Shown: one piece after another, positions 10,825-24,853 of the stretch
Position numbering within the stretch: position 1 is the first letter of the stretch
Layout: each line of letters begins with the position of its first letter
Source: Gamsiella multidivaricata
Lineage: Eukaryota > Mortierellomycota > Mortierellomycetes > Mortierellales > Mortierellaceae
Length of the DNA: 64,000 nt
Direction: 5' to 3'
Assembly (NCBI RefSeq): GCF_025024155.1
Contig: NW_026251723.1
Coordinates: 1-64,000 of the forward strand
The notes under the pieces: model-generated
Databases searched by the model: none
The model's input: the letters and a program-made list of their open reading frames with translations, nothing else
What the model was told of the DNA's origin: nothing
Position numbers and translations under genes: made by a program

Positions 10825-13800
10825 CTCCGGGTATAAATGAGATGGGTTAACGCGTGCTGAGGAGCAGGAGGAGATAAGATCCCTAGAAGCGTTCTCGGGC
10901 CCAAGGTCAATGATGCGTGATAATGAAAATCAAGATAAAAAAAATCGCACAGCAAAATAAAAATAAAACGAGACGCTGCTCATCGAAAGCCGGGTGATGA
11001 TGGAGGAGCAAGGTAGTGGGCAGCAGCAACAGAGACGGCAGCAGTGGAAATGGCGGGGGTAGCAGTAGTAGTAGTACACAGGTGGAGACGCATTAAACAG
11101 AAAAAAATACGAGAAAGCAGAAAGGAATGAGGATGAAGGAATGAAGAGAGGAATGGAATGGTGGCGTTGGCGTTGGCTGTTCTTGTTCTTGTTCCTGAAA
11201 CTCGGCTTGTGGGGGCGGGGAGGAAGGGAAGGAATGACCAGGAGTGAAACAAGACAGGACAAAGCGGCAATTGGCCAGTGTGGGGGAGGGAGAGAGCGGA
11301 AAGGAGCGGGGAGGGCGAGAGGAGGAGAGAGAGGAAGGAGAGAGAGAGGGAGTGAGAAAAGAGAGAAGGAGAAGGAGGAGAAGAAGGAAAGAGGGGCCGG
11401 GGGGAGCGAGAGAAGAGAAAGACACCTGTTCTTTCTTTCTTTCATCGTTGTTCTTGTTGTTGTTGTTGTTGTTGCTCGCCTTCCGCTATACCCTTCTTAG
11501 TCCTCTTCCCCATGTTGTCTTTAATGCTCCCTCCCCACTACTTCACAATTCAGCAGCCTGCATGTGCATGTGGCTGCATCCCGCAGCGCCAGTAGTCTAC
11601 TACTAGCCCGCCCAACGCCTGGCTGTTTTTTTTTTAGCTGCAGCTGCACCCCAGAACGTATGCTATGGCAACTTTTGATTGCTCCGCCAGACAGTCCGCC
11701 AGCCTATCGACGGGCTACGAATGAGAGAAATGGGCGGAGGTGTCGGTCGGACCAGGATGGGTTCAACCGTTCAGAGTGTAAATACACTTTGCGAAAACTA
11801 TTAGAGTTCTCTGATGCTCTCAATCAATCGAGCTCTCGTTTCGTTCTCACCATAACCTGTTTCTGTTGTTGCTCACCCATCAGCATCATCATCAAAATCA
11901 ATTGCCTTGTTCTTCCCTGCGGTGGCCCCCTCGCTCCTCGGGTTCGAGTAGCAAGAAAAGCGTGTGTGTATATATATATATATATGTATGGCTAATGCCG
12001 CAATTGTTAGCGATGCGTCCACCTCGCCTCACAGCTCACCTAACAGCCCCATCAAAGAGATAGGACGAGAGAGGAGAAGATCTTATCATCTCGATCGACG
12101 CCATCTTAAAACATATAAACTATAACGCGCAATAATATACTGCACATATCTGGTACCGAGATGTTGGCTGATGTTCCCACAGATGTGGTTGTGATAATGA
12201 TCATACAGGGATCTTCCTGCGAGCTTTTGCTGTTTCAACCTTTTTTGCAGATAGTCATTCCTCCGGATTCATATTACTGGCAGCGACAAGGGCTTCCTGC
12301 ACCTTTAATTAATCTGCTAACAGCAATCATATGGACACAAACGAAACACAGAGATGTCTGTTCTGCAAGTAGACACTTGCAGTGGCAAACAACCCGTATT
12401 TGGCTCGCCTTTGACAAACATGGACCCCGTTACACTGTACACTGTCCTCGAGCTAGTGGTGTTTGAAGGGTCGAAACAAGGACCGTACACAATAAGGGCC
12501 ATTTGATGCATCGAAAGGCAGACATGTTTGAATCGTAAAGTAGAAACGAGTGAGCATCAGGTGAAAGTCGTAGGGTATATGCGCGGTCTATCCCCTATGC
12601 GTGCGGTGTTAAGAAATCACATTTTTGTTCCTGCACAGAGAAAATAAAGACGAAAAATGTTTCTTGGGAAGTTGAGAGCCATGACTCTTAAGCAGCCAAT
12701 ATCAGTAGAGATCAAGAGCAATTAAAGCAAGACGAAGGATAAGGCAAGATGGGGCAGGGTAGGCCTCTCGTGCATGAAAACAATTATGCTATACAGTAGT
12801 CATTAAGACGGCGCTGGGTTCCTCGAAAGAGCTCTCTTCATTTTCGACCCTTTGGCCAGCTCACCCACCGATTGCGAGAATGAAAAGAACCTCTTGGTTC
12901 CCAGACCGTCCACCAATCATGCGCAGGTCAGGCCTTGGCCCCAGTGGCCGTTTTCGTGCATGGGGCAGGCTCACTAATTTCGATTCTTTTTCTTTCGTCC
13001 CTTCCTCCCGTCTGGGTAGGCAGGTTGGTGCGCTGTAGAGGGGTCTACAAAAGGTAAAATGCACATCGCAATCGGATGCAAGCCCATGTTTTGGTTTTAT
13101 CGCAATAAACCCTATTCAAGTGTCTCAAAGTATATCCGCCAGGGCTAAAACCAGGTACCGCCCACGCGGAAATTTGGGAGGACGTTGTGAGCGGGCAAAA
13201 TCTTATTTGTTCGCACTGCGACACATCGACATATTGCACAGCGTGCAAAGTGCACAGTACACGAACGTCCATAAGATCACTTTTGGTAGAAACACGGCGA
13301 ACCCGCTTGATAAGCACCATTCATGTCATTCCAAACATACACATTTGCGGCTTCCATCATGTCAGTACCCACGAACCTTTCCGGGTGGAGTTGCATCAAT
13401 TTGTTTTTTTCTCGACCGATAGCTAACCGAAACGTGCATTAGTAAAATAAATGCACGCAAATCAAAACAACGAGAGCCTTCGTCCGTTCGTTCGTTCTTC
13501 CGTTGGTTCGTTCGTTCGTTCTTGCGGATCCATCCAGAGCATGCAAAGAGGAGGGTATACCATCTCATAGGTCAGAGCCATAATGCAAGACGATGTTCTG
13601 CCTGACCAATAATATTTACACACAGCAGTTGGAAGCTCCTAAGAATCCTCTGCTTGGCACCGCCCTCTGAGTGCTCGGTGATCCCTGTGCACACACATAC
13701 ACACACGTGTTACAGATCCTGAGATTGTCAGTGCCCATCCTCCACATCTTTATATAACGAAACAGCAGGCACAAAAGTTCGATTTGTTCACTGTGGCATT

Positions 13801-14101
13801 TGCTGCAGCCTCATGGGCAGTCGACGCAGTACTATGGCCTATCTTGCTCTTCGAACCAGAAAGGTCCTCCGGCAGTCCGATCGCCGTCTCTCGATCATGT
13901 TTAGTCTACCTTCAATTAGAGATCTATCAGCAATTATCCATTTCGTTTTAATGGGCTTTTTGGCTCAACGTCCCTGGCTGCTCACCACAAACGGCGCAAA
14001 ATGTAACTTTGTCTCTCTTTCGATTTCCTCCAGCACACCCTCATACTTTCTTTCCCTCTTGGTTTGACTTTCGTCATCCAGGACTGCAAACGTATCTTCA
14101 C
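10660..14101. other. Intergenic, purine-rich leader and simple repeats
   Basis: 3.4 kb between the divergent NDT80-like and DUF1769 genes, with no supported gene. 10791-10824 is GAAA/GA-rich and 11281-11420 is strongly GA-rich (CT-rich for the leftward gene, so probably its 5' leader or promoter). 11970-11985 is TA-rich. 13477-13530 is a CGTT-type tandem repeat and 13690-13708 a CA/CACA run. Long open frames here are composition artefacts. Confidence 0.55.
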
Positions 14102-15320
14102 ATGCCTCTAGCCGTTAAAATTGGACCAAGCAGACATTCTGTGTCCCTCCAGCCATGCCTCGTCAACACAGACTCGGAACCGGTCTTTGTATCCTCGGAA
14201 CATTTTGAAGGCTACATCACAGTCAGGATCCGCAACCATCGCCCAGCTTCTCCCAAAGACGGCTCCCAAACCTGCTCGTACTTCGATGACCGCTCCAGGC
14301 TCTTTTCTTTGCAGTGGCAAGGTACTCGAGGGCTCTTTTCCGGTCATGGTCACATACATGATACTTCGGTTGATGCCATTTTAATCAAAAGCAATCTTCG
14401 TTCATATTTTCTTAGGCCGGTTCATGGCGACAAACTGTGTACGTCATGACAAATTGTGGAGCGCAAACGATGTTCTATTTGTTGCCGAGGTGGAGAAGGG
14501 TGTGAAACTACCAATAGGATTGCCAATCGCGGTGAGATTTGTACGCTTGATCGACCCATCTTTTATCGCAGATGCAATCAGCAAAAAGAAGCGTCCCTGG
14601 ATAGGGAGCTATCTGGTGACCGCTATGAATGTATTGCGCGTTTGGATGCCAGTCGAAGAGTCCGCAGCAGCACCTGGTCTTGATAGGAATGGTGAGCAGA
14701 ATGAAGGAATCTCTGGTTCAAGAAACGTGGGTTCGTGGAGATTTTTTGGACAGAGCAGATTAGAGGAGGCCGGTGTAAACCTTTTATCAAAGACAAGGGG
14801 TTGGACAGATCATGGCCAGGGCGCGAATCATGCACAACAACAAAGGCAATCGAGCACAGGAGGTGATACATGTGCGCCATTGTATGAAGGTCCAATGCCT
14901 CCAGAAGCATCTGTATCAACATCGACATCTTCGACTGTGCCAGTAGTAGCGAACCAATGGTCTTTGGGAGCACAGACGACGCAGGATGAGGGAAATGAAA
15001 AGGATTTGTCACCATATCAACGCAGAAGATTCTTCATGTCAAGTCAGCATCGTCAAGAGACGATGTTCTATCCGGATCTGATGATCGCGGGCGATTTTTT
15101 CAACAACTTTACGGACTTCGAAACGCGGAAGGCGCGCATGGTGGTGTCGATTCGGATGGACAGAATATTAGAGGACCAGCCGTTGCGATTTGTATGTAAG
15201 AGTCGATCTCGTTCACGAATTGAAGCGCAGATAGATGGCAATGTGGATGAAGATGACGACGGTGAGGACGATGTTGTTTTCTTTGTCGTCGTGTTGGAGT
15301 GGACTGCCGATGTGCCATGA
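14102..15320 (+). CDS. DUF1769 / UPF0590 family protein
   Basis: Conserved fungal protein of unknown function. Exons 14102-14321 and 14416-15320 give 374 residues. Family blocks, in order: VNTDSEPVFVSSEHFEGYITVRI near the N-terminus, SRLFSLQWQGRF across the splice junction, LPIGLPIAVRFVRLIDPSF, WIGSYLVTAMNVLRV, then after a Gln/Ser-rich linker FYPDLMIAGDFFNNFTDF and MVVSIRMDRILEDQPLRFVC. The start MPLAVKIGPS fits the family N-terminus. The intron donor is GTACTC, and a pyrimidine-rich end CTTAG precedes exon 2. The C-terminal acidic stretch (DEDDDGEDD) is followed by VVFFVVVLEW. Confidence 0.9.
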
Positions 15321-16311
15321 TATTATACCGGGTTCTTGGTTCATTTCCTCTAGAGGAAATGCGGTTACCATGCACAGCCTGAAACCCTTCAGACACCGCC
15401 ACCGCCTTGCTCATACCATACTCATTGTCCCCCCTGACTAGTTTTCCAGACGTAAAATAGCAGCAAAGCCAACTAAACGATAAAAAAGAGCACACATGAG
15501 ATGATGCCTGTGCATGTAACAGATACACATTGTGGGAAGAACGGATTACGCGATGCTTCTTGTCCTCCCTCAGCTCACAAAAGGGAAAGCGACCATGCAC
15601 TATTTATGCGCAGATAATTTAGCGGACAGAGAAAAAACGACCAATTTTTCGTCGACATGGAGCAGACTGTCACTGAGCTTTGGGCGCTGTCTACGGCATT
15701 GACACTACTGTAGCCGTTCCATCATTGTTATCGACACATTGTGATGTTCGAATGCTTGGTTTCCCCCTTTGCTGGAGCTTGAATTTGAATGCAGGGTTGC
15801 GCAACAGAAGAACCTCTTTTTACCACCTTGGTTGCCGACGATTCCGCGCTCCTTTTTTATGCTAGTCGAACGTTCATTCCAGTCAGTTGTAGCGTTGCAG
15901 GTCTGACAATGACTTCAAATGGGTTGTGCAGGCAAGAAGAACTTAACAGCTGGACTGTACAGAACAGGATTCAAGACTCAGGTCTTCATGGTAAACATGG
16001 TAAATATGGTAAACATGGTACACAAAATGGTTTTTTTATGGTTTGAAGAGCTGAGTGCTCTCTCTCTCTGTTGTTCCGCCTCCCCCTCCCCACTACCCAC
16101 TCTTCATCATCATCATCATTCCCCTCTGCTCCACCCATCCTTCCCCCTCTTCACCATCTTTGCCCCTCATCTTCCCTTCTTATACCTCTCTCCTCTCTCT
16201 CTCTCTCGCCATTTTTCCCTCCTACGTCAGCAAAGCCCTAAAACCATATCTTCCTACCTTGTCCCCTTGCACATCCTTGATCGTTGACCTGACAGAACAC
16301 CCTTGCACACA
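15321..16311. other. Intergenic and Ras upstream region
   Basis: No supported gene. 15987-16020 is a tandem repeat of a ~9-bp ATGGTAAAC unit. 16056-16210 is CT-rich with a CAT-repeat (near 16107) directly upstream of the Ras start, probably the promoter/initiator region. Confidence 0.55.
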
Positions 16312-18043
16312 ATGTCGTCAAAGCAGCCCAACCAGCTTATGCGCGAGTACAAGCTCGTTGTCGTCGGTGGAGGAGGTACTACTGCTCGCTACCTTACTGT
16401 CACTGTTCTTACCCTATAACGCCTCCCCCTCCCCCAGAGGCCTTCTTCCTTTCGTTTCTTAATATGCGATCCCCCTCCCCTCCGCATCCCTTCGCCATAT
16501 TTGGGCGTCTCACCTTTACTTCTTTTTCCTGCATGTAGCTTTTGCCTATCTGCCGCACCAGCTGCACTCCATTTCTTCACAATTGCCCAAATGCCCTCTT
16601 TTCGTTCGCTTTATCATAGTATTTGTCAATAGCCTGCCAATGCGCACCAGATGCAGACCGATGATTGTTGCACAAGTTGATGGACGACTGTGAATCCACC
16701 CTTTTGGGTCCCAACCAAATTCTCGTTTTTGACCAAACCGTACCAACTATATGCAACTAACATCCGACACTTTTTTTTTCCACGTCGCTTGCAAACTAGG
16801 TGTTGGAAAGTCAGCATTGACCATCCAGTTTATTCAGTCACACTTTGTGGATGAATACGATCCAACGATTGAAGGTATGTTGCGCACTTGGTAGACATGA
16901 CGTCTGGAAAGATGAAATGGGATTTTTTTTTTTACTGAACGTTTTTGTTCTTATTGTTATCGTGTGTGTGTGATCTTTTAATAGATTCCTACCGCAAGCA
17001 ATGCGTGATTGATGAAGAGGTGGCCCTTCTTGATGTGCTCGATACTGCTGGCCAGGAGGAGTACAGGTAAGGACAACAGGATCCTAGGGCAAGGTCGCAA
17101 TTGAAAATTGAGAGTGAATGTCCATATCGATGCACAGTGTGTGCCTGAATTCTTGGAAGTGCCCTTTTTTTCCCCCTTCTCTCTCTCTGCACTGAAGACG
17201 GTCTTCAACCATGAGTGAGTGGCCGCAGCCGCTCGCACCTTGCAGCCCTCATATCGTATTTTGATATGGAGATGGGCTCTCTCTCGTATTTTATTTGCCG
17301 TATAAAAGAATCGAATGATGGAGCTGATGGGCAAAAAAAAAAAAAAAAGATATATACAAACAAGAGACGAAAGCAAGAGCGAAAAAAGACAAGAGTGCGT
17401 AGAACGAAACGCGTGTTATGGGAATAGACAGACGTTGAATAGCTTTTCTAACGACATTGAACTCGCATCTCTTCTTTTTTTCAATCGTATGCATAATTGT
17501 ATGATAGTGCGATGCGTGAGCAGTACATGCGCACGGGTGAGGGCTTCTTGCTGGTGTACTCGATCACATCGCGCAATTCCTTTGAGGAGATCTCGACATT
17601 TTACCAGCAGATCCTGCGCGTCAAGGACAAGGATTTCTTCCCCATCATCCTCGTCGCTAACAAGTGTGATCTAGAGCACGAGCGTCAGGTGTCAACCCAT
17701 GGTATGAACAGCAACTCTTTTTTTTCTTTTTCGGGGCATATACATGTGCTAGTTTCGGGAATTTAACCATGGCTATGTGGCACCATACGCTCGTTGTTGT
17801 TCTTTAATAGAGGGTCGTGAGTTGGCTAAGCAGTTTAACTCTCGCCTGATCGAGACGTCAGCCAAGCAAAGGATCAATGTGGACGAGTCGTTCTACAACC
17901 TTGTGCGTGAGATCCGTCGCTTCAACAAGGAGGCGCACAGCCAACCGTCGAACGGAGGCTATGGATATTCGCAGCAGGGACAGGGCTACGGCAACCAGAT
18001 GGACGCCAAGGATGAGAAGGGATGCTGCTGCCTTATTATGTAG
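16312..18043 (+). CDS. Ras small GTPase
   Basis: Membrane-anchored signalling GTPase. Exons 16312-16375, 16800-16874, 16985-17066, 17508-17701 and 17811-18043 give 215 residues. Visible motifs: P-loop [16 protein letters not shown], switch I EYDPTIEDSYRKQ, switch [22 protein letters not shown], base-recognition NKCD and ETSAK, and a hypervariable Gly/Tyr/Gln-rich tail. The C-terminal CaaX box CLIM is preceded by two more cysteines, so farnesylation plus palmitoylation is expected. The first intron splits the P-loop glycine codon. The Ala of the animal GAGGVGKS loop is Gly here, as in several fungal Ras proteins. By family, it acts upstream of adenylate cyclase and MAPK pathways. Confidence 0.97.
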
Positions 18044-19752
18044 CGGCGTTTCCATGCATCCGTCGTGTTCTGTACTATCAGCATCTCAAATGGAGACAAA
18101 AAGAGAAAGAAAAAAAAGACGAGAAAGAGGAGGGGACCTTATATACACACAGTAATTCTTACTATTATCCTTATTACCAGTATTATTCTTATTATCGTTA
18201 TTTATTAAAGTGGTTATCTGTTGCCGGAAATCATGAGTTGATATGGCGAGGGACGTATATTTGGATACCATAGCCTTATGAAGTCGAATGTGCAGTGCCG
18301 AACAAAGTTAGTGATGAAAACGAGTGAGAGAGATGAAGAGGCAAAATGATGGTACAGCACAGGTGCCACGCAGCGTGAATGTGCCACAACCAGATTCTTT
18401 GTCCGCATGATGGGGTGCATTAGTTGTGGTTGATGCACGAACAAAAGGAGATGCTGCGATATGACACGAATGTCTCTTGTAAGGTGAGCATGGGCCCCAG
18501 TCGCGAATGGCGTCCTTTAGCGCTAGCCACACTCATTTTATTTTTTATTTATGGGCTATAAATAGGCTTGCTAAACCCAAGACCAGCCAAATTTATTTGG
18601 TGATAATAATAATAAATGTAAAGGAACCATTTCCGTTGCAGTTTGTTTGAGGAAGAAGTGGAGTGGAGTGAAAAGAGGTGAGCGTGGAGCGAAAGAAGAG
18701 AGAGAAGCGAGAAGAAAGAGAAGAGAAAGAAGAGAGAGAGATGAGGAAGGGAGAGACGATGCGGATACCGAAACCCAAGAATAGGACGAGGTCGATTTTA
18801 ATCCCCATACCGAGCAAAGGTAATTATAGTCTCTCTCGCTGTCTCTCTTTCTCTCTCTTCCTTCACTTTCCCCCCTTTCCCTCTGTCCTCTGTCTCCACC
18901 ACGTCTCACCCAAAAACCAGAGAGATCGACGCATATTCAGGACAAAAGAAATCAAAGTTGTCCGCCAGGTACGACCCCCAATTGCCCTCTTTATATACAC
19001 TCCACTCTCACTCCCCCCCCTTTCTTCGCTCCACTTTGCCTCTTTCCTTTCCTTTCCTCCACCCTCTCCGCACCCCACCCTCGCAACCGTTTTGCTCACT
19101 CTTTCAGCCTTCATCCAGGATAGTATCGGATTTCGGTCACAGTTGTATGTCTCCCTCCTGCCGAGTGTGCAGAAACAGCGTTCTCATTCCACCCTCCGCC
19201 GATATTCTGACCCACACGCCCAGGCTGGCAACCCTCTTGTATCCATCCACTCGCTCCCTCTCTTACTCAGTCGGTCCTTTCTTGTAAGCTCGCTCATCTC
19301 TTAAATACAGCCGATTCCAACGGCAGCCAGCATCATCACATCGGTCTCAGCAGTCTGCAACCAGCCCAGACTAGCGACCTGTATTCAGCTTACTCCACAC
19401 AGCAACGCCTTTTTTTTTTGCACCTTTTGCTGTTTCTCACTCCTTTCTCTCAGCTCCTCATCAAGCATCAAGTCCATCTTGTCACGCCAACAGCATTCCG
19501 GCGTTCCATTCTTAAATCCTATACCCCTCTAGACCTGACCCGGATATTGCACGTTACTCTCCCTCCTACACCATCCATTATCATTTAACGACCCTTGTAT
19601 CTAACAAGAACCCCTTCCCCTGCCCGAAAATCCTTTAGAATCCAGCATCATTTTGCATTTCGGCACTCTGCTGGCTCTCCACTTTCAAACAACAAGCAGT
19701 GCATATCTTAAACGGAAGCTAATAGACAGCAAGCAGCAGCAGAATAACGACC
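18044..19752. other. Intergenic, CT-rich upstream of Chs7-like gene
   Basis: No supported gene. 18665-18760 is GA-rich and 18828-19100 is strongly CT-rich. The rest up to 19752 is C/T-biased leader. Open frames on both strands here are compositional. Confidence 0.55.
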
Positions 19753-21222
19753 ATGTCGACGACACAGCTGGATCTCAACTTTGCTTTCGGCAACTTCAAC
19801 TACATCTGCTCGCGAGTCTCGCTCACACTGTGTCCGCTGGTGGGTGACAAAGATGGCATTGAACCTCTTTGTTACTCGCGTAACGTCAAGATTGCGGATA
19901 CGCTGATTTTCCAGCCTTGTAAGTTTTCTTTTTTCAATTGAACTCAGTAACGATGGGATTCGGCTGTATTATGGCTATGCCAACGGGAAGTTTTTTTTTC
20001 TCATACAAGTTCTTTTGCTTTTGATTGTGAATGCTTACAGCAACATTGATCATCCATATCATCGCCCTGGTCATGACGGCCATTATGATCTACCATATCC
20101 GGTCAAAATATACCGCCGTCGGTAAGGACAAAGCAGCAGCCTTGGAACACTTTATGTTCGTCTTATGTTTTTGCCACGGTCCTTGAACTCACTTATCATG
20201 GCTTTTTTGCATGGCTCTTCTAGGTCGCAAGGAAATCATTATGTTCTTCTATCTGTACATGCTCGTGACCGTCATGGACCTGCTTCTCATCTCTGGAATC
20301 ATTCCTACCGCCAACACCCTCTATCCTGTAAGCCGACCTACGGGAGCAGTTGACGAGGACACTTAAAGGACAATTGCACGCTTTAGAATTGTTTTGTGGA
20401 ATATTTTTCTAATAGCGTTCACGATACGATTGGATTTGCCTTTGTTTAGTACTTTGCTGGCGTACATATGGGACTCATATCTGCGACATTCTGGTGTTTG
20501 CTTCTCAACGGATTTGTCGGATTCCAGTTTGCTGAGGACGGAACACCCCTTTCGCTCTGGGTAAGTCGGAATGACATTGGAGCCAAGAACTGGAAGGCGT
20601 CAAGTTAAATGGCAGAGGCTAACGCTTTTCTCTCTTGCTTTTTTCTTTCTTTCTTTCTTTCTATCTTGATTAGTCAATCCGCATCTCTTCGTTTATCGTG
20701 TTTGCAGCAGTGACATTCCTGTCGATCGCGACTTTTGAGAAACTGGGACCATTCGACCCTCTTCACCCTGTTGCACTGTGGGTTGTCTTCTTTATCTTCA
20801 ACGGTGCCGCTCTGTTGATCTATGTGATCCTCCAGATTGTGCTCGTGGTTAACACGCTGGACGATCGTTGGCCTCTGGGAGATATTGTGTTCGGCATCGC
20901 CTTCTTTGCGACAGGACAGGTGATCCTGTATGTGTTCTCGCTGAACATTTGCAACTTTGCGAAGCACTACATCGACGGACTGTTCTTTGGCACGATCGCG
21001 ACGCTGCTGAGTGTGATGATGGTTTACAAGTACTGGGACTCGATCACGAAAGAGGATCTGGAGTTCTCGGTCGGATCGAAGCAGAACGTGTGGGAGGTCA
21101 AGGAGTTGTTGGGCGAGGATGAGATGGCCGGCGGTGGATTGTATGGCCAGCAGCGGTTTAATGGCAACTCGCCTGCTTCGGGACCCTACGGCCAGGCCAA
21201 CTTTTATGAGGAGCGCTACTAA
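19753..21222 (+). CDS. CHS7: Chitin synthase export chaperone (Chs7 family)
   Basis: ER chaperone that lets chitin synthase III leave the ER for the cell surface. Exons 19753-19918, 20041-20121, 20224-20327, 20450-20560 and 20674-21222 give 336 residues. The N-terminus reads [20 protein letters not shown] and [19 protein letters not shown], matching the Chs7 signature (cysteine pair and IEP.CY.RN). Seven hydrophobic segments follow, with [31 protein letters not shown] and [13 protein letters not shown]. The C-terminal tail is Gly/Gln/Tyr-rich. All introns have canonical GTAAG donors. Start chosen at [10 protein letters not shown], directly before the conserved block. Confidence 0.96.
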
Positions 21223-23399
21223 AAGGAACTGTAGCGATGGAGGTGTACTTCAGGCAAAGGAAAAAGGCGGGTAATTGGGGGATTCATCCATGTATTACAT
21301 TCCATACACAAGTAATAAAAACATCCGATACATACATGCTCTATGTGACTTTTGTGAACAACAACAACAACAACGGTTCGGACGGTCTATCATTAAGGAC
21401 ATGTCTGATTGGCATTCTCTCCTGGAAAACCGGCTGCGGACAAAAAAAAAAAAAAAAAAAAAAGACAGAGTCTGCTTTTATCGGTATTTCTTTAAAAGCC
21501 CTTTCTAAGCTCCTTCTCTTGATGGCGCTAGTATTGTTGGCAAGACAATCCTTGACGCATGTAACCAGTAACGTACACGAGTGAGCCAGCGACTCACGTA
21601 TTATATCCTGAGAAATACGATCAAGTATTGGCAGAACATGGCTATGTATTTACCCACTTTAGTCGTATGAATTAGACTTAACCTACAGCGTCCCTGCGAT
21701 GCGTGAATAACACATATGCACAAGAGAGGCGTTCTTGATTGCGCACCTAATAATAGCGTCCTGTAAATCGTTGGGATGTAGCACCATAAACGACAACCCG
21801 TCTCGATTTGAAAGGTGCTTTGAAAAATGAAGACCATCAAAAAGGATGCCAGACCTTTCCTGTTATGCTATATATGTTCAAAGTCAATATCTCAGAGGAC
21901 CAATATTTTTCTGTTTCTTAAACGCTAGAATAGCTTTTCATCCAAGGAAAACAGTGTAAGAGCGCGAGAAGGCTTTACAATACTTTTAATCACGCCAAAT
22001 ATCGATGATCCGCGTGCTGGGCAAGAGGCGGAGAGAGTTTTCCATTGGAACCTGTGGAAGCCACTAACGAGGAGAGCGTTCATTGAATCCTCTCGTAGAG
22101 CAAGAGCAGTAGTAATGAATCTAACTATGCAGTGTACAGTGGTGCTTGTATTGATATCCGATAATGGCCAGGAAGAAGAAGCAATACATCGCGCAAAGCT
22201 AGCGATTTCCGGCGGCGACTAGGATTTCCACTTCATGTATTTACAAGCGTGGAGCATGACGGATCCCTAAATGTCCACCAGGGTATTGGAACATTCGTTG
22301 TTTCTACTTTCGCCAGCATAGCGCCGTTCACAAGCTGATTTTCTGATATCGCACGAATTGAAGGGTGAGGGAGAAGCGGAATGCGCACCTATGGAATGAG
22401 CAATTGTTTAATTTATATGCTCCTGGTGCTCAATAAAGTCTTGGTGCTGCAAAGTTGCCGTTCTTGAAGTTGTTCAAGGAGATTCTGTTAACATCACAGT
22501 AGCTTGCTGCTTTTTTTTTCTTTTCTGAATCCTGAGTCTTTAGGCGTGTAGAACGGAAAGGTCAAGGTCATCTTGTACTTGAAATATGCGCCGAAGAATA
22601 AAAACTGGAGCAATGACACCGATTGGATACACTTTACATCGCACGTCGGCATGCGCACAGCCTGGTCGGGGTATCATCGCCCTGTTTTCGACGGAAAAAG
22701 GTCAAAGAGATCTTGAGGATCGAGGCGAACAGCGTTACGTATTTTCTAGGTCTATTTATTTTTTTATAGCTGATAAAATACACATAATGAGAATAAGTCG
22801 AGTTCTGAAAAAAAGTATCGCATTTCAGTCTATTATAGGAATATTTTGCACATGAAACTGACATGTTCAGAAGGAACGACAAAAGGCGTACGAGACATTT
22901 TATCCGCAGGGAATAAAGAACAGAATAGGGCGCCCTTCCCATTTATGCATCTGTTTCCATGACTTTTTACTTAAACAGAAATCGATACTGCTCTCCAATT
23001 CGCATTCATCTTTGCCTTTTGTAGATTTCAGGTGGGTATGTCTTTGGGAGAGGGCGTCATGAACAGTATCTGTCACCTTACTCGCCGCAAGCTTGGGATC
23101 CGCAGACTATCCTTCTAGCGCAAAGCCGCGTACAGCGACACCGTGGCATTGATTGTGTGGAGCACAGAAATGCGAAGTCAATGAATAAGGTACTGTGGTG
23201 AAATTGCTATCGCGCATGGTAATGATGCACATGTCTTTTAATGCCTGCAGGACGGATGGATGTAAACAACTAGCTCGTGGGGCTCAATATCCGCGGACAA
23301 TCACTTTCATTCGGCTATCATCCATTTTCTCTTAAGAAAATAACATTTTACCATTCCGCGTCGTACTGCTATCTCGTTTCTATTTTTTTTTTGGATGTC

Positions 23400-23786
23400 A
23401 GCACAGCTGCTCCGGTAATAAATGTGGACCACCGTACTGACGCCGAATTAAAGTTTCAGGCACCAAGAGAGACTTTGCTGCGTGGCTTTGTGGCTATGCA
23501 TGCTCATAGACACGATATGTGGAAGTTACTTCAGGTACACGGCGCATAACCGTTCTTCTACCATCCGTCTATCACTATCATAGACCCATTGCTTTTGCTC
23601 ACTATGGACACCTTCTACTTTTTTTCCCACGCGGGCAGATATCAAGCCAAGGACCCATATGATGCGCCTGCTCGTCTGTCGCACCTAGAACCCACCTTTC
23701 CATCCTCTTCAGGAAGTCCTGGGATTGGCTTCCGCGTTCGAGGAGGATCCACTGACACTGTGTATTCGTTGATAAAGATGTTTTAA
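23400..23786 (+). pseudogene. Possible gene remnant, family unknown
   Basis: One open stretch encodes AELKFQAPRETLLRGFVAMH and HRHDMWKLLQ, ending at a GTACAC donor-like site. After a plausible acceptor, a second stretch reads DPYDAPARLSHLEPTFPSSS and GIGFRVRGG in a frame that does not match the phase of the first. Both have protein-like composition, but the frame mismatch suggests decay or a missed exon. I do not recognise the family. Confidence 0.25.
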
Positions 23787-24853
23787 TGACCGTCTATGCA
23801 GTACTGAGTATGGTCATCTTTTCTATATATTCTTGGTTTGCGCCCTGCGACATCGAATTCATTAGCATAGTTTTTTCTGGAAGACCTGGTAAGCATGATT
23901 TGCAACCTGCAGGATAACGTCCTTTGATTTCATCTCTGTTCGAGTTCATGTAACTTAAAGGGCCGCATCTCTCATCATCAGCAAATGGAGATCATTTTTT
24001 TCTTCAAGATACTTGGGGAAACAGGCCTTTTGGAATCCATGGTATGTCGGTAGTGGATTTCTTATCTTGAAGAAGTATGCCAGAAGCGGATAAACAAAAA
24101 AGCAGATTGATGGTTTGCATTGAAGCATGGTGAAATGAACATTATGGATTCCACATACCACTGGATAGCAACATCGGAGCCTTCGGCCAACTCTGATCGA
24201 CAGTAATTGAACGCGTTCGTTCTAGGTATCGTGTGTTTCTGCTGGCCGTTTTTATGCAGAGGAAGGAGGTACCGCAACGACTGAGAGGACACCACATTGC
24301 TAGCGCGTCGATAGCCTGGGGCCTGGTGATAAAATGCGCCAACAACAGTTTGTGGAAGTAAAGCGAGATACATCATGCCACTACTGGTCTTTGTATCCAC
24401 AAGTACATTTCAGGCGTAAATTCCATTGCGAGCCTGCTTCGGCACTCTCTTTAAGAACGCGTGCGCGCAAACATTCTGATTTTTACAGTCACATTTATCC
24501 CCTCTGGACAAGACGACCCTGCCTCCTTTTTCATTCGCCTTCTCGCATAAATGCCTCAATCCATTATATCTTCGCACCGCTGACATCGTTTCTCAGCGCT
24601 CAAAATGTCTGAGAGCGCTCCAAGCGGAAAGTAAAGCATCATTCTTTTGCCAACAAAGACTTGAGGATGCCCTCCCCGACTGCATCGGCAGTGTTGATAA
24701 CCCCACTAGCAATATCGAGTGCTTGATGAGCTATTCCGCTGAGAAAAATATCGCGCAGCGTTCAGTCTCAAGGACAATGAAGCTAGGCTCAAGTACATGA
24801 AGGAACATGCCGAAATCACAAAACCGAGATACCACTATATCTTGACATACCAC

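Noticed and set aside
11141..11606. Long open frames in GA/CT-rich DNA upstream of the NDT80-like gene
   Set aside because: Peptides are Arg/Glu/Gly or Ser/Leu/Phe runs dictated by base composition, with no motif or splice structure.
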